Source of the DNA: Kordia sp.
GTDB lineage: Bacteria; Bacteroidota; Bacteroidia; Flavobacteriales; Flavobacteriaceae
DNA: 64,000 nt
Assembly: GCF_022447245.1 (NCBI RefSeq)
Contig: NZ_JAKVBC010000016.1
Coordinates: forward strand, 48,738 to 112,737
Reading direction: 5' to 3'
The position numbers were made by a program, and so were the translations under genes. Under the pieces are notes generated by a model, which was not told the origin of the DNA, made no database searches, and saw only the letters and a list, made by a program, of their open reading frames with translations. Within the stretch, counting starts at the first letter, position 1; every line of letters begins with the position of its first letter. Shown one piece after another: positions 36,920-45,199 of the stretch.

Positions 36920-36927
36920 CAAATATC
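36920..36927 (-). promoter_or_regulatory. -7 element of the 36642-36896 peptide gene
   Basis: GATATTTG on the minus strand, followed by GCGCGAAACCAAAAA, mirrors the promoter of the neighbouring peptide gene. No TTG was found at the -33 position. Confidence 0.5.
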
Positions 36928-37014
36928 TAGATAAACACTAGGTAAGAGTAGAGTCGAAATACGTAACTTATACCGTGTTTTTCCTGAAATTAAGTACGGT
37001 TTTTATTTAATGGA

Positions 37015-37050
37015 TCCAAAAAAAGCTCTTCTCAGAAAGAGAAGAGCTTC
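37015..37050 (-). terminator. Terminator after the PPIase-gldI operon
   Basis: AAGCTCTTCTC (37023-37033) pairs with GAGAAGAGCTT (37039-37049) around AGAAA. Read leftward it ends in seven T, 23 bases after the peptidylprolyl isomerase stop. Confidence 0.88.
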
Positions 37051-37072
37051 CTTAATACATATTTTTATTTAA

Positions 37073-38296
37073 TTACTTTTTTTGGATTTCTACAAGTTCT
37101 ACATCAAAAATTAAATTTGAATTTGCAGGGATTGGTCCATTAGGTCTTGATCCATAACCTAAATATGAAGGAACCAATACTTTTGCTTTTTCTCCAACTT
37201 TCATGCGTAGCACTGCTTCTTTGAAAGCAGGAACTAGTCGTGCACTTGAATTATAAATAGTTGGGAAGGGACTGTAGCCTCCTTGCGCTTCTGCGGCTTC
37301 GCTATACGTACTACCTTCTTGTGCTACACTTTTAATATTTGTATAAAATAATTTTCCATTCTCTAAATATCCAGCACAGTTTATCGTTACCGTATCAGAA
37401 GATTTTGGTTTTACACCTGAAGCACTTGGTTGTGTAGTTACCATTACCATTCCTGTTGGAGATTCGTATAATTCTCCCAAATCTTTATAATCTTCTTTGA
37501 ATTTTGTAATAGCTCCTTGTGCTTGTGCTTTTTGTTTTGTTTCGTATGCTTCTTTAGTATCTTTTACAAATTGTTGATACTTGTCTATAAGCTTTGGTTC
37601 GTCTTCTGTAAATATTTTTACAGCATCAAATGCTTTTGCATCAGCACCTTTACGTATGATATTTACTTCAGTCATAATCACATCCTCAAGTGGCTTTTTA
37701 CTTCTCGGATCAACAGCGACATTCGAAATGCTATCTTGAACTTCAATTCCTTTTACCAATTGTCCAAAAACTGAATGGCAACTTACTCTTGGTGCTTGAC
37801 AAGGTTTAGGTCCTCCATTAAAATCTACAGGATCTAGACTTGGATATGGGACTTCAGTGATAAAAAATTGACTTCCATTAGTGTTAACTCCTCCAGAATT
37901 AGCCATTGATAAAACACCGGGTTTGTCATGTTTTAACTCTGTGTCAAATTCACTAGCAAAACGGTATCCTGGATTTCCACTTCCAGTTCCCGTTGGGTCA
38001 CCACCTTGAATCATAAACTTGTCCATAACTCTATGGAAAGAGATACCATTATAATACGGTTTTCCTTTTTGATCATCTGAAAGTTTAGGGTGAGTTCCTT
38101 CTGCTAAAGCAATAAAATTGGCAACAGTAACAGGAACTTTTTTATAAAACAGTTTAGCGACCATTACTCCTTTGTTAGTCTTAATTTCAGCATAAATACC
38201 ATCATCTAACTCAGTTTTTTGAGCTTTTGTGCATGAAGTAAATCCTAAAGTCATAACCACAATAAAGACTGTGATTGTTGTTGTAAATAATTTCAT
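37073..38296 (-). CDS. Peptidylprolyl isomerase, cyclophilin-FKBP fusion lipoprotein
   Basis: The 407-residue protein begins with a lipoprotein signal (MTLGFTSC at about 15-22). Residues about 30-215 form a cyclophilin domain (ISFHRVMDKFMIQGGDPTGT and NTNGSQFFIT), and about 295-407 an FKBP domain (LVPAFKEAVLRMKVGEKAKV and LGYGSRPNGPIPANSNLIFD). A charged helical linker joins them. Having two unrelated prolyl isomerase folds in one chain is unusual but recurrent in Bacteroidota. It is 1 base downstream of gldI and should help fold outer-membrane or gliding components in the periplasm. Confidence 0.93.
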   Translation of the reverse strand: MKLFTTTITVFIVVMTLGFTSCTKAQKTELDDGIYAEIKTNKGVMVAKLFYKKVPVTVANFIALAEGTHPKLSDDQKGKPYYNGISFHRVMDKFMIQGGDPTGTGSGNPGYRFASEFDTELKHDKPGVLSMANSGGVNTNGSQFFITEVPYPSLDPVDFNGGPKPCQAPRVSCHSVFGQLVKGIEVQDSISNVAVDPRSKKPLEDVIMTEVNIIRKGADAKAFDAVKIFTEDEPKLIDKYQQFVKDTKEAYETKQKAQAQGAITKFKEDYKDLGELYESPTGMVMVTTQPSASGVKPKSSDTVTINCAGYLENGKLFYTNIKSVAQEGSTYSEAAEAQGGYSPFPTIYNSSARLVPAFKEAVLRMKVGEKAKVLVPSYLGYGSRPNGPIPANSNLIFDVELVEIQKK

Positions 38297-38297
38297 T

Positions 38298-38864
38298 TTA
38301 ATTTTCTGTTTCTAGGTTTTTGTTGTCTTTTTTTATATCGAGTAAAGTTATAGTAGATTTGACCGGAATGTTGGTTCCAATTCGTTTATTATCTCCGTGA
38401 TATCCATATGCAATGTGTGAAGGGAAAAGAAAGGTGACTGTTTCTCCTTTTTTCATTAATTGTAGTCCAGAACGTAAGCCTGGAATAATTTGTTGTTTAT
38501 CAACTACATATTCTTGTATGCCAAGTTCTTCTTTTTTATAAATGACATCACCAGTGGTCATTTTAGAAATATTAAGTTCGTATGTTAGTGTATCTCCTTT
38601 TTGCGGAAGATAATTTTCTTGCGCTTTCTTGTTGTTGTAAAAATACCAGAAACCGTTGTTAGATGCCATATAATCGTTGATGGTATCAAGTTCTATATAT
38701 TTTTGAATAATAGCTTCTTCTTTGGCAATCAATACTTTGTTTCGTTCTGCAGATTCTTTTAAAAATGTCCCAGAACGTATATTCACAGGTTTGCGCGCTT
38801 CTTGTTGTGCACAAGAAATTATAGTGATGAGTATGATGCCTAAGAAAACTATTTTTTTGAACAT
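38298..38864 (-). CDS. gldI: Gliding motility-associated peptidylprolyl isomerase GldI
   Basis: The 188-residue lipoprotein (signal MFKKIVFLGIILITIISC) has a short N-terminal helix and a C-terminal FKBP domain (QIIPGLRSGLQLMKKGETVT and FLFPSHIAYGYHGDNKRIGT). Sequence and position next to a DHH phosphoesterase gene match GldI, which is needed for gliding in Flavobacterium johnsoniae. The presence of gldI hints at gliding ability, but the core gld genes are not in the window. It overlaps nothing and lies 4 bases after the DHH gene. Confidence 0.9.
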   Translation of the reverse strand: MFKKIVFLGIILITIISCAQQEARKPVNIRSGTFLKESAERNKVLIAKEEAIIQKYIELDTINDYMASNNGFWYFYNNKKAQENYLPQKGDTLTYELNISKMTTGDVIYKKEELGIQEYVVDKQQIIPGLRSGLQLMKKGETVTFLFPSHIAYGYHGDNKRIGTNIPVKSTITLLDIKKDNKNLETEN

Positions 38865-38868
38865 ATAT

Positions 38869-39882
38869 TTAGCTTAATGCAGATTTGTATTCGGTTAATA
38901 TTTCCGTAAATTTTTGTACGGTAACTTCCATAGAGTTCTCACTTCTTCCACCTGCTGCGTTCGTATGTCCGCCTCCATTAAAATGAGCACGAGCAAATTC
39001 GTTTACTGAAAAATCGCCTTTTGATCGCAGTGACATTTTTACATACGGCTCTTGGAGATTTTCTATAAAAATTGCTGCAAATTTAATACCTTTTAGTGAT
39101 AAACCATAATTTACAAAACCTTCAGTATCTCCTTTTTTAAAGTCGTAACGAATTAATTCTTCTTTACTTATCGTAATATATACAGTATTATATTTTTCTA
39201 AAACGACTAAATTTTTTAATGCGCAACCTAATAACTGTAAGCGACTTAAGCTATTGGTATCATAAATGGCATTATGAATAGAAGCATTGTCTGCTCCTTT
39301 ATCCATTAAATTAGCAATAATTCTATGTGTAGTACTTGTAGTTGCTTTAAAGCGGAAAGAGCCAGTATCTGTCATAATCCCGGTGTACATACAAGTTGCC
39401 ATTTCATCAGTAATGCTATTTTCATCACCTAAAAAGGAAATAAAATTATAGACCATTTCACAAGTTGAACTCATACTTGTGTCAGAATACATATATGTAG
39501 CATAATCTGAAGGTTGTTGATGATGATCTATCATTACAAACGTTGCTTCTGTTGCAGCTACAACGGGTTCCATTTCACCTATTCTGCCCAAATCATTAAA
39601 ATCTAACGTAAAGATAACATTGGCTGCATCTAATAACATTTGTGCATGCTGTCTGTTTGAGTCAAACTTTACAATTTCATCTTCTCCGGGCATCCACTTT
39701 AAAAAATTCGGATAATCATTTGGAGCAATAATAACTGCGTTATGTTGCCCTTTTTTCAAGTAATGCCAGAGCGCAAGCGTAGAACCAATAGCATCTCCAT
39801 CTGGGTTTTTATGCGGAATAATGACAATGTTTTTTGGAGTTTCTAGCAGTGTTTTTACACCTTGTATTTCTACTTCGTTCAT
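38869..39882 (-). CDS. DHH family phosphoesterase (NrnA-like)
   Basis: The 337-residue protein (start at 39882, MNEVEIQG; an ATG 9 bases upstream is also in frame) is an oligoribonuclease/pAp-phosphatase-like enzyme. DHH-domain motifs are HKNPDGDAIGSTLALWHYLK (near 25-45), IFTLDFNDLGRIGEM, MIDHHQQPSDYATYM (the DHH triad near 130) and MYTGIMTDTGSFRF. The C-terminal DHHA1 domain ends with HFNGGGHTNAAGGRS. It probably removes the last nucleotides from short RNA or degrades cyclic dinucleotide products. It leads the operon with gldI and the fusion isomerase. Confidence 0.92.
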   Translation of the reverse strand: MNEVEIQGVKTLLETPKNIVIIPHKNPDGDAIGSTLALWHYLKKGQHNAVIIAPNDYPNFLKWMPGEDEIVKFDSNRQHAQMLLDAANVIFTLDFNDLGRIGEMEPVVAATEATFVMIDHHQQPSDYATYMYSDTSMSSTCEMVYNFISFLGDENSITDEMATCMYTGIMTDTGSFRFKATTSTTHRIIANLMDKGADNASIHNAIYDTNSLSRLQLLGCALKNLVVLEKYNTVYITISKEELIRYDFKKGDTEGFVNYGLSLKGIKFAAIFIENLQEPYVKMSLRSKGDFSVNEFARAHFNGGGHTNAAGGRSENSMEVTVQKFTEILTEYKSALS

Positions 39883-39977
39883 ATAATTCAATTCTGTAAT
39901 TCCATGGTAAATGCTATAAAAACGATATAGATTTTACAACTTCCCATTTCATAGCTGGCTAATATACTAAATTAGCC

Positions 39978-40007
39978 TTGCAAATAAATTGTATTTGTGT
40001 ACTTTTG
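39978..40007 (+). promoter_or_regulatory. Promoter of ndk
   Basis: TTG at 39978-39980 and TACTTTTG at 40000-40007 match both Bacteroidota promoter elements with a 19-base spacer. The -7 element lies 60 bases before the ndk ATG. Confidence 0.7.
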
Positions 40008-40066
40008 CACCGAAAATCAAATATGATTTTACAAAACAAGAATTTATAACACTTATACATACTATA

Positions 40067-40486
40067 ATGGCTGGAAAAAGAACTTTTACCATGATTAAGC
40101 CTGATGCTGTAGAAAATGGACACATCGGAGCTATTTTAGAAAAAATTACTGCTTCAGGTTTTAGCATCGTTGCAATGAAGTTAACACAGTTAAGCAAGCG
40201 TGACGCTGAAGAATTTTATGCAATTCACAAAGAGAGACCTTTCTTTGGAGAATTAGTAGAATTCATGACTAGAGGACCAATTGTTGCTGCAATTTTAGAA
40301 AAAGAAAATGCAGTAAGCGATTTTAGAACTTTAATCGGAGCTACAAATCCTGCAGAAGCAGCAGAAGGAACTATCAGAAATTTATATGCAACTTCTATCG
40401 GAGAAAATGCAGTTCACGGTTCTGACAGTGATGAGAATGCAGCTATTGAAGGTGCTTTCCACTTTGCAGGAAGAGAGATTTTCTAA
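40067..40486 (+). CDS. ndk: Nucleoside-diphosphate kinase
   Basis: The 139-residue enzyme equalises NTP pools through a phospho-His intermediate. The start at 40067 ([20 protein letters not shown]) agrees with the family; the frame is open upstream. The catalytic His is H117 in NAVHGSDS. Length matches Bacteroidota Ndk. It has its own promoter and terminator and diverges from the DHH gene. Confidence 0.97.
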   Translation: MAGKRTFTMIKPDAVENGHIGAILEKITASGFSIVAMKLTQLSKRDAEEFYAIHKERPFFGELVEFMTRGPIVAAILEKENAVSDFRTLIGATNPAEAAEGTIRNLYATSIGENAVHGSDSDENAAIEGAFHFAGREIF

Positions 40487-40512
40487 GGAAAACACACAAT
40501 ATTATAACGAGA

Positions 40513-40544
40513 AGCTTCAATCATATGATTGGAGCTTTTTATTT
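40513..40544 (+). terminator. Terminator after ndk
   Basis: AAGCTTCAATCAT (40512-40524) pairs directly with ATGATTGGAGCTTT (40525-40538), with one mismatch and almost no loop, then TTTATTT. Confidence 0.75.
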
Positions 40545-40616
40545 ACAAATCCATTTTTTGTAATTTTTCTTCTTTTTAAGCATTGTGTTTTCTGTATCAA
40601 TTTAAAAGCTATTATC

Positions 40617-40835
40617 ATTAAGAAAAGAAAGTTAAAATCTTTAAATCTTAATAAAAAGTGAATATCTAACTTACAGTCTAAAGAAGTTAACGGAGGAACT
40701 GCAACTGGAGCTGAAACTTTAGTACCTATAGTTTTTATACCTTATATGATATGCCTAGAGCAACCAGAAGGAGATACTACTATAGCGCTAGGTACCAATA
40801 AAGTTTGTGATGAATCTATTAGGATTTGTGTTTAA
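40617..40835 (+). pseudogene. Decayed RiPP precursor gene with internal TGA
   Basis: Translating the gap after ndk gives SLNLNKK, then TGA (40659-40661), then ISNLQSKEVNGG, in one frame. This is the shared class I lanthipeptide-type leader interrupted by a stop at the position of its eighth conserved residue. The codon before the KKRK start is ATT (40617-40619) where an ATG would be expected, so the gene lacks a normal start as well. Beyond GG the core of 45 residues runs to TAA at 40833 with three Cys (MIC, KVC, RIC) and several Thr. It has no visible promoter and follows the ndk terminator. Decay is the simplest reading. Confidence 0.65.
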
Positions 40836-40905
40836 TACATATTAGCTGAATTAATTGAAAATTAGTCAACTATCGCGATCTAAGAACATTAGTAAGTCTA
40901 AAAAA

Positions 40906-41202
40906 CTATCGTAAAATAAGTGTCTTAATCAATTCTTTACCTAAGCTTTCATTGAGCATTCGGATGATTTTTTCTTTTCCATAACTCAGTTCCTCTCGCA
41001 AGACTGCTGAAGATAAAGAAACATATAAGGTGTCATTCTTTAAAATGACGTTAGTAGTATAGTTGTTCACACCATTTCCCATCAATTTTAGCCAAGCATC
41101 ACGTGCATCAATTTTGTCCAAGCCATCTTCTAATCGATGTTCGGAAACAAAATCTTTTAATACTTCGCTAATAGCTCTATGTTCGGTGTGTCTTTTTTTC
41201 AA
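40906..41202 (-). CDS. DUF721 family protein (DciA-like)
   Basis: The 98-residue protein matches DUF721, whose characterised member DciA loads the replicative helicase in bacteria that lack DnaC or DnaI. It begins with RAISEVLKDFVSEHRLEDGL and has WLKLMGNGVNNYTTNVILKN, followed by LYVSLSSAVLREELSYGKEK, the core of the fold. Its placement 6 bases after recF fits a role in DNA replication. Function in this organism is inferred from the family. Confidence 0.85.
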   Translation of the reverse strand: MKKRHTEHRAISEVLKDFVSEHRLEDGLDKIDARDAWLKLMGNGVNNYTTNVILKNDTLYVSLSSAVLREELSYGKEKIIRMLNESLGKELIKTLILR

Positions 41203-41208
41203 AATGAA

Positions 41209-42288
41209 TTATAATTTAAAAATCTCGTATGATTGATGAATTTCTTTTACGATGCTTTCGGTACGTTCTACATGTGTATCACTGATAAAAATTTGTCCAA
41301 AGTCATCATGATTTACCAAAGAAATAATTTGAGCTACACGTTGCTCATCTAACTTATCAAAGATATCATCTAACAATAGAATAGGTGTAACATTGGCTAG
41401 ATTTTTAATAAAATCGAATTGTGATAATTTAAGCGCAATTAAAAATGATTTTTGTTGTCCTTGACTTCCAAATTTTTTGATTGGATAGGTTTCAATAGTA
41501 AACAACAAATCATCTTTATGAATGCCGACACTTGTATATTGTAAAATTCTGTCTTTCGCTAAACTTTCGTCCAGCAAAGATCGAAAATCTTTTTCATGTA
41601 ATTGACTTTTGTAACTGATATTAACAATTTCTTTTTCGCTAGAAATTGCATTGTAGCGTGTCATGAAAATTGGTAAAAATGCTTCTAAAAACTTTCTGCG
41701 TTCTGCGTATATCTGAGAACCAAGATTGTGCATTTGATCATTGTAAATACTCAGTGTGTCACCGTCAAACGTGCTGTTAAGGGCAAAATACTTTAAAAGT
41801 GAATTTCGTTGCGAAAGTACTTTATTATAATTGATGAGGTTTTGTAAATATTGCTTATTGGATTGTGAAATTACACTATCCATAAACTTTCGTCGTGTAT
41901 CACTTCCTTCAATAATTAAATCGCGATCTGCAGGAGAGATAATAACTAATGGTAAAAAGCCTATATGTTCTGAGAGTTTGTCATACGGTTTCCCATTTCG
42001 CTTTACCATCTTTTTTTGTCCTTTTTTTAGCGAACAAATAATATTTTCATCTCTATCAACTTTTTCATACAAACCATCAATCACAAAAAAATCTTCTCCA
42101 TGCCTTATATTTTGACTAGCAACAGGATTAAAATAACTTTTTCCAAAAGATAAATGATAAATGGCATCAAGGACATTGGTTTTACCAACACCATTATTCC
42201 CGACAAGACAGTTTATTTTTTGGTTAAAATCAAAAGAATTCGTTTCAAAATTCTTGTAATTGATCAGTGATAATTTCTTTAGAAACAT
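41209..42288 (-). CDS. recF: DNA replication/repair protein RecF
   Basis: The 359-residue SMC-like ATPase loads RecA at gapped DNA. I choose the start at 42288 ([14 protein letters not shown]), matching family N termini, not the in-frame ATG at 42339. Walker A is GNNGVGKT at 30-37. The ABC signature region is [20 protein letters not shown] and Walker B is [16 protein letters not shown]. The following DUF721 gene is on the same strand, a common pairing. The plus-strand TPR gene diverges from it. Confidence 0.95.
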   Translation of the reverse strand: MFLKKLSLINYKNFETNSFDFNQKINCLVGNNGVGKTNVLDAIYHLSFGKSYFNPVASQNIRHGEDFFVIDGLYEKVDRDENIICSLKKGQKKMVKRNGKPYDKLSEHIGFLPLVIISPADRDLIIEGSDTRRKFMDSVISQSNKQYLQNLINYNKVLSQRNSLLKYFALNSTFDGDTLSIYNDQMHNLGSQIYAERRKFLEAFLPIFMTRYNAISSEKEIVNISYKSQLHEKDFRSLLDESLAKDRILQYTSVGIHKDDLLFTIETYPIKKFGSQGQQKSFLIALKLSQFDFIKNLANVTPILLLDDIFDKLDEQRVAQIISLVNHDDFGQIFISDTHVERTESIVKEIHQSYEIFKL

Positions 42289-42371
42289 GAAAATAGAAGC
42301 ATCATTACAATAAAAATGCAAATTATTGAAAAATATCAAATAAATAAGCTTTTAATTCTACTTAAAAATTT

Positions 42372-42379
42372 TATTTTTG
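42372..42379 (+). promoter_or_regulatory. Putative -7 element for TPR-ribH operon
   Basis: TATTTTTG matches TAnnTTTG exactly, 20 bases before the ATG at 42400. No TTG is at the usual -33 distance. Confidence 0.45.
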
Positions 42380-42399
42380 CGCACATTAATATACAATTT

Positions 42400-43221
42400 A
42401 TGGCAACTTACAAGAAAAGAGGATACAAAGTAAAGACCAAAGTAGAGAAAGAAAAAGAAGTTCCTGCTGAAGAAATTGAAAGTACAACAGCAGAAGTTTT
42501 TAATACTTTAGATGAAACTGCATCCAAAACTGAAGAATGGGTAGCTGGAAATCAGAAGTTTATCTTTATGGGTATTGGTGCAATTGCTGTAGTACTTTTA
42601 GGGTATTTAATGTACGCTAAGTTGTTTGCTGCTCCGAAAGAAACAGAAGCTGCAAACGAAGTATTCCAAGCAAATTCATACTTCAATCAAGCTGTAAATA
42701 TTAACTTGACTGACAATATGATAAATGGTATAGCTACCAGAGATTCTCTATATAATTTAGCATTAAACGGAGGAGAAGGAAAGTATGGATACTTGAAAAT
42801 TATCTCTGAGTATGGAGGAACAAATGCTGCTAATTTAGCAAACTACAGTGCAGGAATTGCATATTTGGAGTTAAAGCAATATGATAAAGCGATAGCGCAT
42901 TTACAAGAGTTTTCTTCTGACGATGTTATCATTGGAGCAGATGCAAAAGGAGCTATTGGAGACGCTTTTGTTCAACTAGATCAAATGAATGAGGCTTTAG
43001 AATATTATGAGAAAGCATTTAAGCATAGTGCAAACGATGCAACAACTCCTAAATATTTATTGAAAGCAGGAATTGCAGCGTTAAGTTTAGAAACACCAAA
43101 TCCAACAAAAGCATTAGAGTACTTTAATAGAATTGAAGATGAATATGCTTCTTTCAAAACTACTGCTGATGGAAAATTGTTAGATGTTTATATTGGAAAA
43201 GCAGAAGCCTTGAATAACTAA
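42400..43221 (+). CDS. Tetratricopeptide repeat inner-membrane protein (YfgM-like)
   Basis: The start at 42400 (MATYKKRGYKVKTKV) is more plausible than the frame's upstream ATG at 42316, which would overlap the recF gene; it gives 273 residues. A single membrane helix at about 55-77 (IGAIAVVLLGYLMYAKLF) follows a charged cytoplasmic tail. The periplasmic part has TPR units (YSAGIAYLELKQYDKAIAHL, GDAFVQLDQMNEALEYYEKA). The layout is like YfgM, a periplasmic chaperone-linked protein. It is followed by ribH after 2 bases. Confidence 0.82.
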   Translation: MATYKKRGYKVKTKVEKEKEVPAEEIESTTAEVFNTLDETASKTEEWVAGNQKFIFMGIGAIAVVLLGYLMYAKLFAAPKETEAANEVFQANSYFNQAVNINLTDNMINGIATRDSLYNLALNGGEGKYGYLKIISEYGGTNAANLANYSAGIAYLELKQYDKAIAHLQEFSSDDVIIGADAKGAIGDAFVQLDQMNEALEYYEKAFKHSANDATTPKYLLKAGIAALSLETPNPTKALEYFNRIEDEYASFKTTADGKLLDVYIGKAEALNN

Positions 43222-43223
43222 TT

Positions 43224-43709
43224 ATGGCTACAGTAAATAAAAATTTATCAACATACGATAAAGCTACAATCCCAAATGTGAAAGATTTTCGATTTGGGAT
43301 TGTTGTTTCTGAATGGAATGAGAACATCACAGAAGGATTGTGTGAAGGTGCTATTTCTGCATTGAAAGAAAACGGCGTTACGGAAAAAAATATCATCCGT
43401 TGGAATGTGCCTGGAAGTTATGAATTGGTGTTTGGAGCTAAGCATATGCAAAAGACGCTAAATGTGGATGCAATTATTGCTATAGGAAGTGTTATACAAG
43501 GAGAAACGAAACATTTCGATTTTGTATGTAGTGCAACTGCGCAAGGAATTAAGGATTTAAACGTACAATCTGATATTCCAGTGATCTTTTGTGTATTGTC
43601 AGATAATACATTGCAGCAAGCGATTGATCGTTCTGGAGGAAAACACGGTAATAAAGGTGTAGAAGCAGCGATAGCAGCGATTAAAATGGCTGAGTTGCGT
43701 ACGTTTTAA
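43224..43709 (+). CDS. ribH: 6,7-dimethyl-8-ribityllumazine synthase
   Basis: The 161-residue enzyme makes the riboflavin precursor from a pyrimidine and 3,4-dihydroxybutanone phosphate and assembles into pentamers or capsids. Motifs are FRFGIVVSEWNENITEGLCE (substrate loop), NVPGSYELVFGAKHM, GSVIQGETKHFDFV (catalytic His) and VIFCVLSDNTLQQAIDRSGG. Length matches. It follows the TPR gene in an operon and is closed by a strong terminator. Confidence 0.97.
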   Translation: MATVNKNLSTYDKATIPNVKDFRFGIVVSEWNENITEGLCEGAISALKENGVTEKNIIRWNVPGSYELVFGAKHMQKTLNVDAIIAIGSVIQGETKHFDFVCSATAQGIKDLNVQSDIPVIFCVLSDNTLQQAIDRSGGKHGNKGVEAAIAAIKMAELRTF

Positions 43710-43751
43710 TTAGGAGTTAAACATTCAGAATAGTTCTGAATCAAAATATAG

Positions 43752-43785
43752 AAACCGTTTAGAAAAAAAATCTAAACGGTTTTTT
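43752..43785 (+). terminator. Terminator after ribH
   Basis: AAACCGTTTAGA (43752-43763) pairs perfectly with TCTAAACGGTTT (43771-43782) around a 7-base A loop, then TTTT. It may also serve the leftward rsmD gene. Confidence 0.9.
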
Positions 43786-43807
43786 ATGTTTTTAAATTTA
43801 ATTAAAA

Positions 43808-44368
43808 CTATTCTTCTTCATTAGAAGTTTCAGGGAGCTCAAAGAAACTAAATACAGAACCGCCATAGCTTTTTGAAAAGCTAAAGTTAGCTACATGTTC
43901 CAGTTTGGTTTCTTTTGCGTGTTCAATAATTAAAAAACCATCTTCCAAAAGTAAATCTCTTTCGAAAACCGTTGTTGCAATTTTTTCAAATTGTTCCGTT
44001 GTAAAGGCGTACGGAGGATCTGCAAAGACAATATCAGATTTTAGATGTGCTTTGTCTAGAAACTTATATACGTCGCTTTTAATCGCAGTAATGTCTATAT
44101 CTAATTGTGCTGCTGTTTTTTTAATAAAGCTAACGCAACTATAGTTGCCATCCACAGCAGTAATACGTTCAGTGCCACGAGAAGCAAATTCATAACTAAT
44201 ATTTCCAGTGCCAGCAAACAAGTCCAATACGCTAATTTCATGGAAATAATAATGATTGTTTAGAATATTAAAAAGAGATTCTTTTGCTAAGTCAGTAGTA
44301 GGACGAACAGGCAGTTTTTTAGGTGCTTGCAAACGTCTTCCTTTGTGTTTTCCTGAAATAATTCGCAT
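43808..44368 (-). CDS. rsmD: 16S rRNA (guanine966-N2)-methyltransferase
   Basis: The 186-residue enzyme modifies G966 of 16S rRNA during 30S assembly. It opens with MRIISGKHKGRRLQAP and carries LDLFAGTGNISYEFASRG (SAM-binding) and DIVFADPPYAF (the DPPY catalytic motif, near 115). The length is normal. It abuts the DUF3822 gene (stop and start adjacent), so the two are co-transcribed. Confidence 0.95.
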   Translation of the reverse strand: MRIISGKHKGRRLQAPKKLPVRPTTDLAKESLFNILNNHYYFHEISVLDLFAGTGNISYEFASRGTERITAVDGNYSCVSFIKKTAAQLDIDITAIKSDVYKFLDKAHLKSDIVFADPPYAFTTEQFEKIATTVFERDLLLEDGFLIIEHAKETKLEHVANFSFSKSYGGSVFSFFELPETSNEEE

Positions 44369-45199
44369 CTAAAAATTGGTTAATAAGGTGAAGTCTTGAT
44401 GAGTTTTTGGTGTTGAAACACTTTCGTGAAAGCTAAATGTGTATTGTTTGTCTAAAAACTCAACATGACGTACGTATGTATAAGTAACGGTATATAACAC
44501 ATCGCTCTTTTCAATAGCTCCTAAAAAGTATAATTTCAATGTGTTGGTGTTTAATTGTAATTGCTCAATCGTAAATAACAGGTAATAAATAAAATCTACG
44601 GAAGAAGTGTATTCAAAAGAATTATAAAATAATAGTTTCTTTTGTTGAATAACTATAATTTCAAAATGTTCTTTTTGTACATGAACATATACAGTTGCTT
44701 CTTCACTAGAATTTGCTATTTGAAAAATATTTTCTAACAAAATAGTAGCAAAATGTTTGTAATGAAACGCGCCATATTTCTCAAAAAACAAGTTATTAAT
44801 ATTTACATACGGAATATATACATTGACCATGTCATTATTTGTAATAACATCAAAGGTCATGTAATCGTTTGGTAAAATTTTATTGTTATATTTTAGGTAA
44901 TCTGCTAGATTTTTATCTGAAAATAAAGGTTTGGGAACAAAGGTCGAAAGTATATTTATATGACTAACAGTAACCGCTTCAAAAGATTGATCAAGTAGGG
45001 TAGCTTCTTGTTCAAAAATGCAGATGATTTCTTTTTCTAACTGTAGTGGATTGGTTACATCTTCAAAAGGAAAATGATGCAACGCAATGATTTCATTATC
45101 AACGGTATGTAGTATACAAAAAGAAAGTCCATTCAGTGAAATCTGAATGGACAACTTTTTAAATTTTGTTTGATCAATATTATTTTTTCTTTTTGTCAT
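44369..45199 (-). CDS. DUF3822 family protein
   Basis: The start at 45199 (MTKRKNNIDQTKFKKLSIQI) gives 276 residues and a 20-base overlap with the upstream gene's end; the frame's longer start would overlap by 59 bases. The protein resembles an actin-like ATPase pseudo-fold with repeating beta strands (LSFCILHTVDNEIIALHHFP, TVYVHVQKEHFEIIVIQQKK). DUF3822 is regularly found next to rsmD in Flavobacteriia. Function unknown. Confidence 0.82.
   Translation of the reverse strand: MTKRKNNIDQTKFKKLSIQISLNGLSFCILHTVDNEIIALHHFPFEDVTNPLQLEKEIICIFEQEATLLDQSFEAVTVSHINILSTFVPKPLFSDKNLADYLKYNNKILPNDYMTFDVITNNDMVNVYIPYVNINNLFFEKYGAFHYKHFATILLENIFQIANSSEEATVYVHVQKEHFEIIVIQQKKLLFYNSFEYTSSVDFIYYLLFTIEQLQLNTNTLKLYFLGAIEKSDVLYTVTYTYVRHVEFLDKQYTFSFHESVSTPKTHQDFTLLTNF

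Noticed and set aside
40617..40661. TGA in the peptide leader read as selenocysteine or programmed readthrough
   Set aside because: No SECIS-like hairpin follows, the codon falls in a leader position with no Cys or Sec in other members, and the start codon is also abnormal. Decay is simpler.
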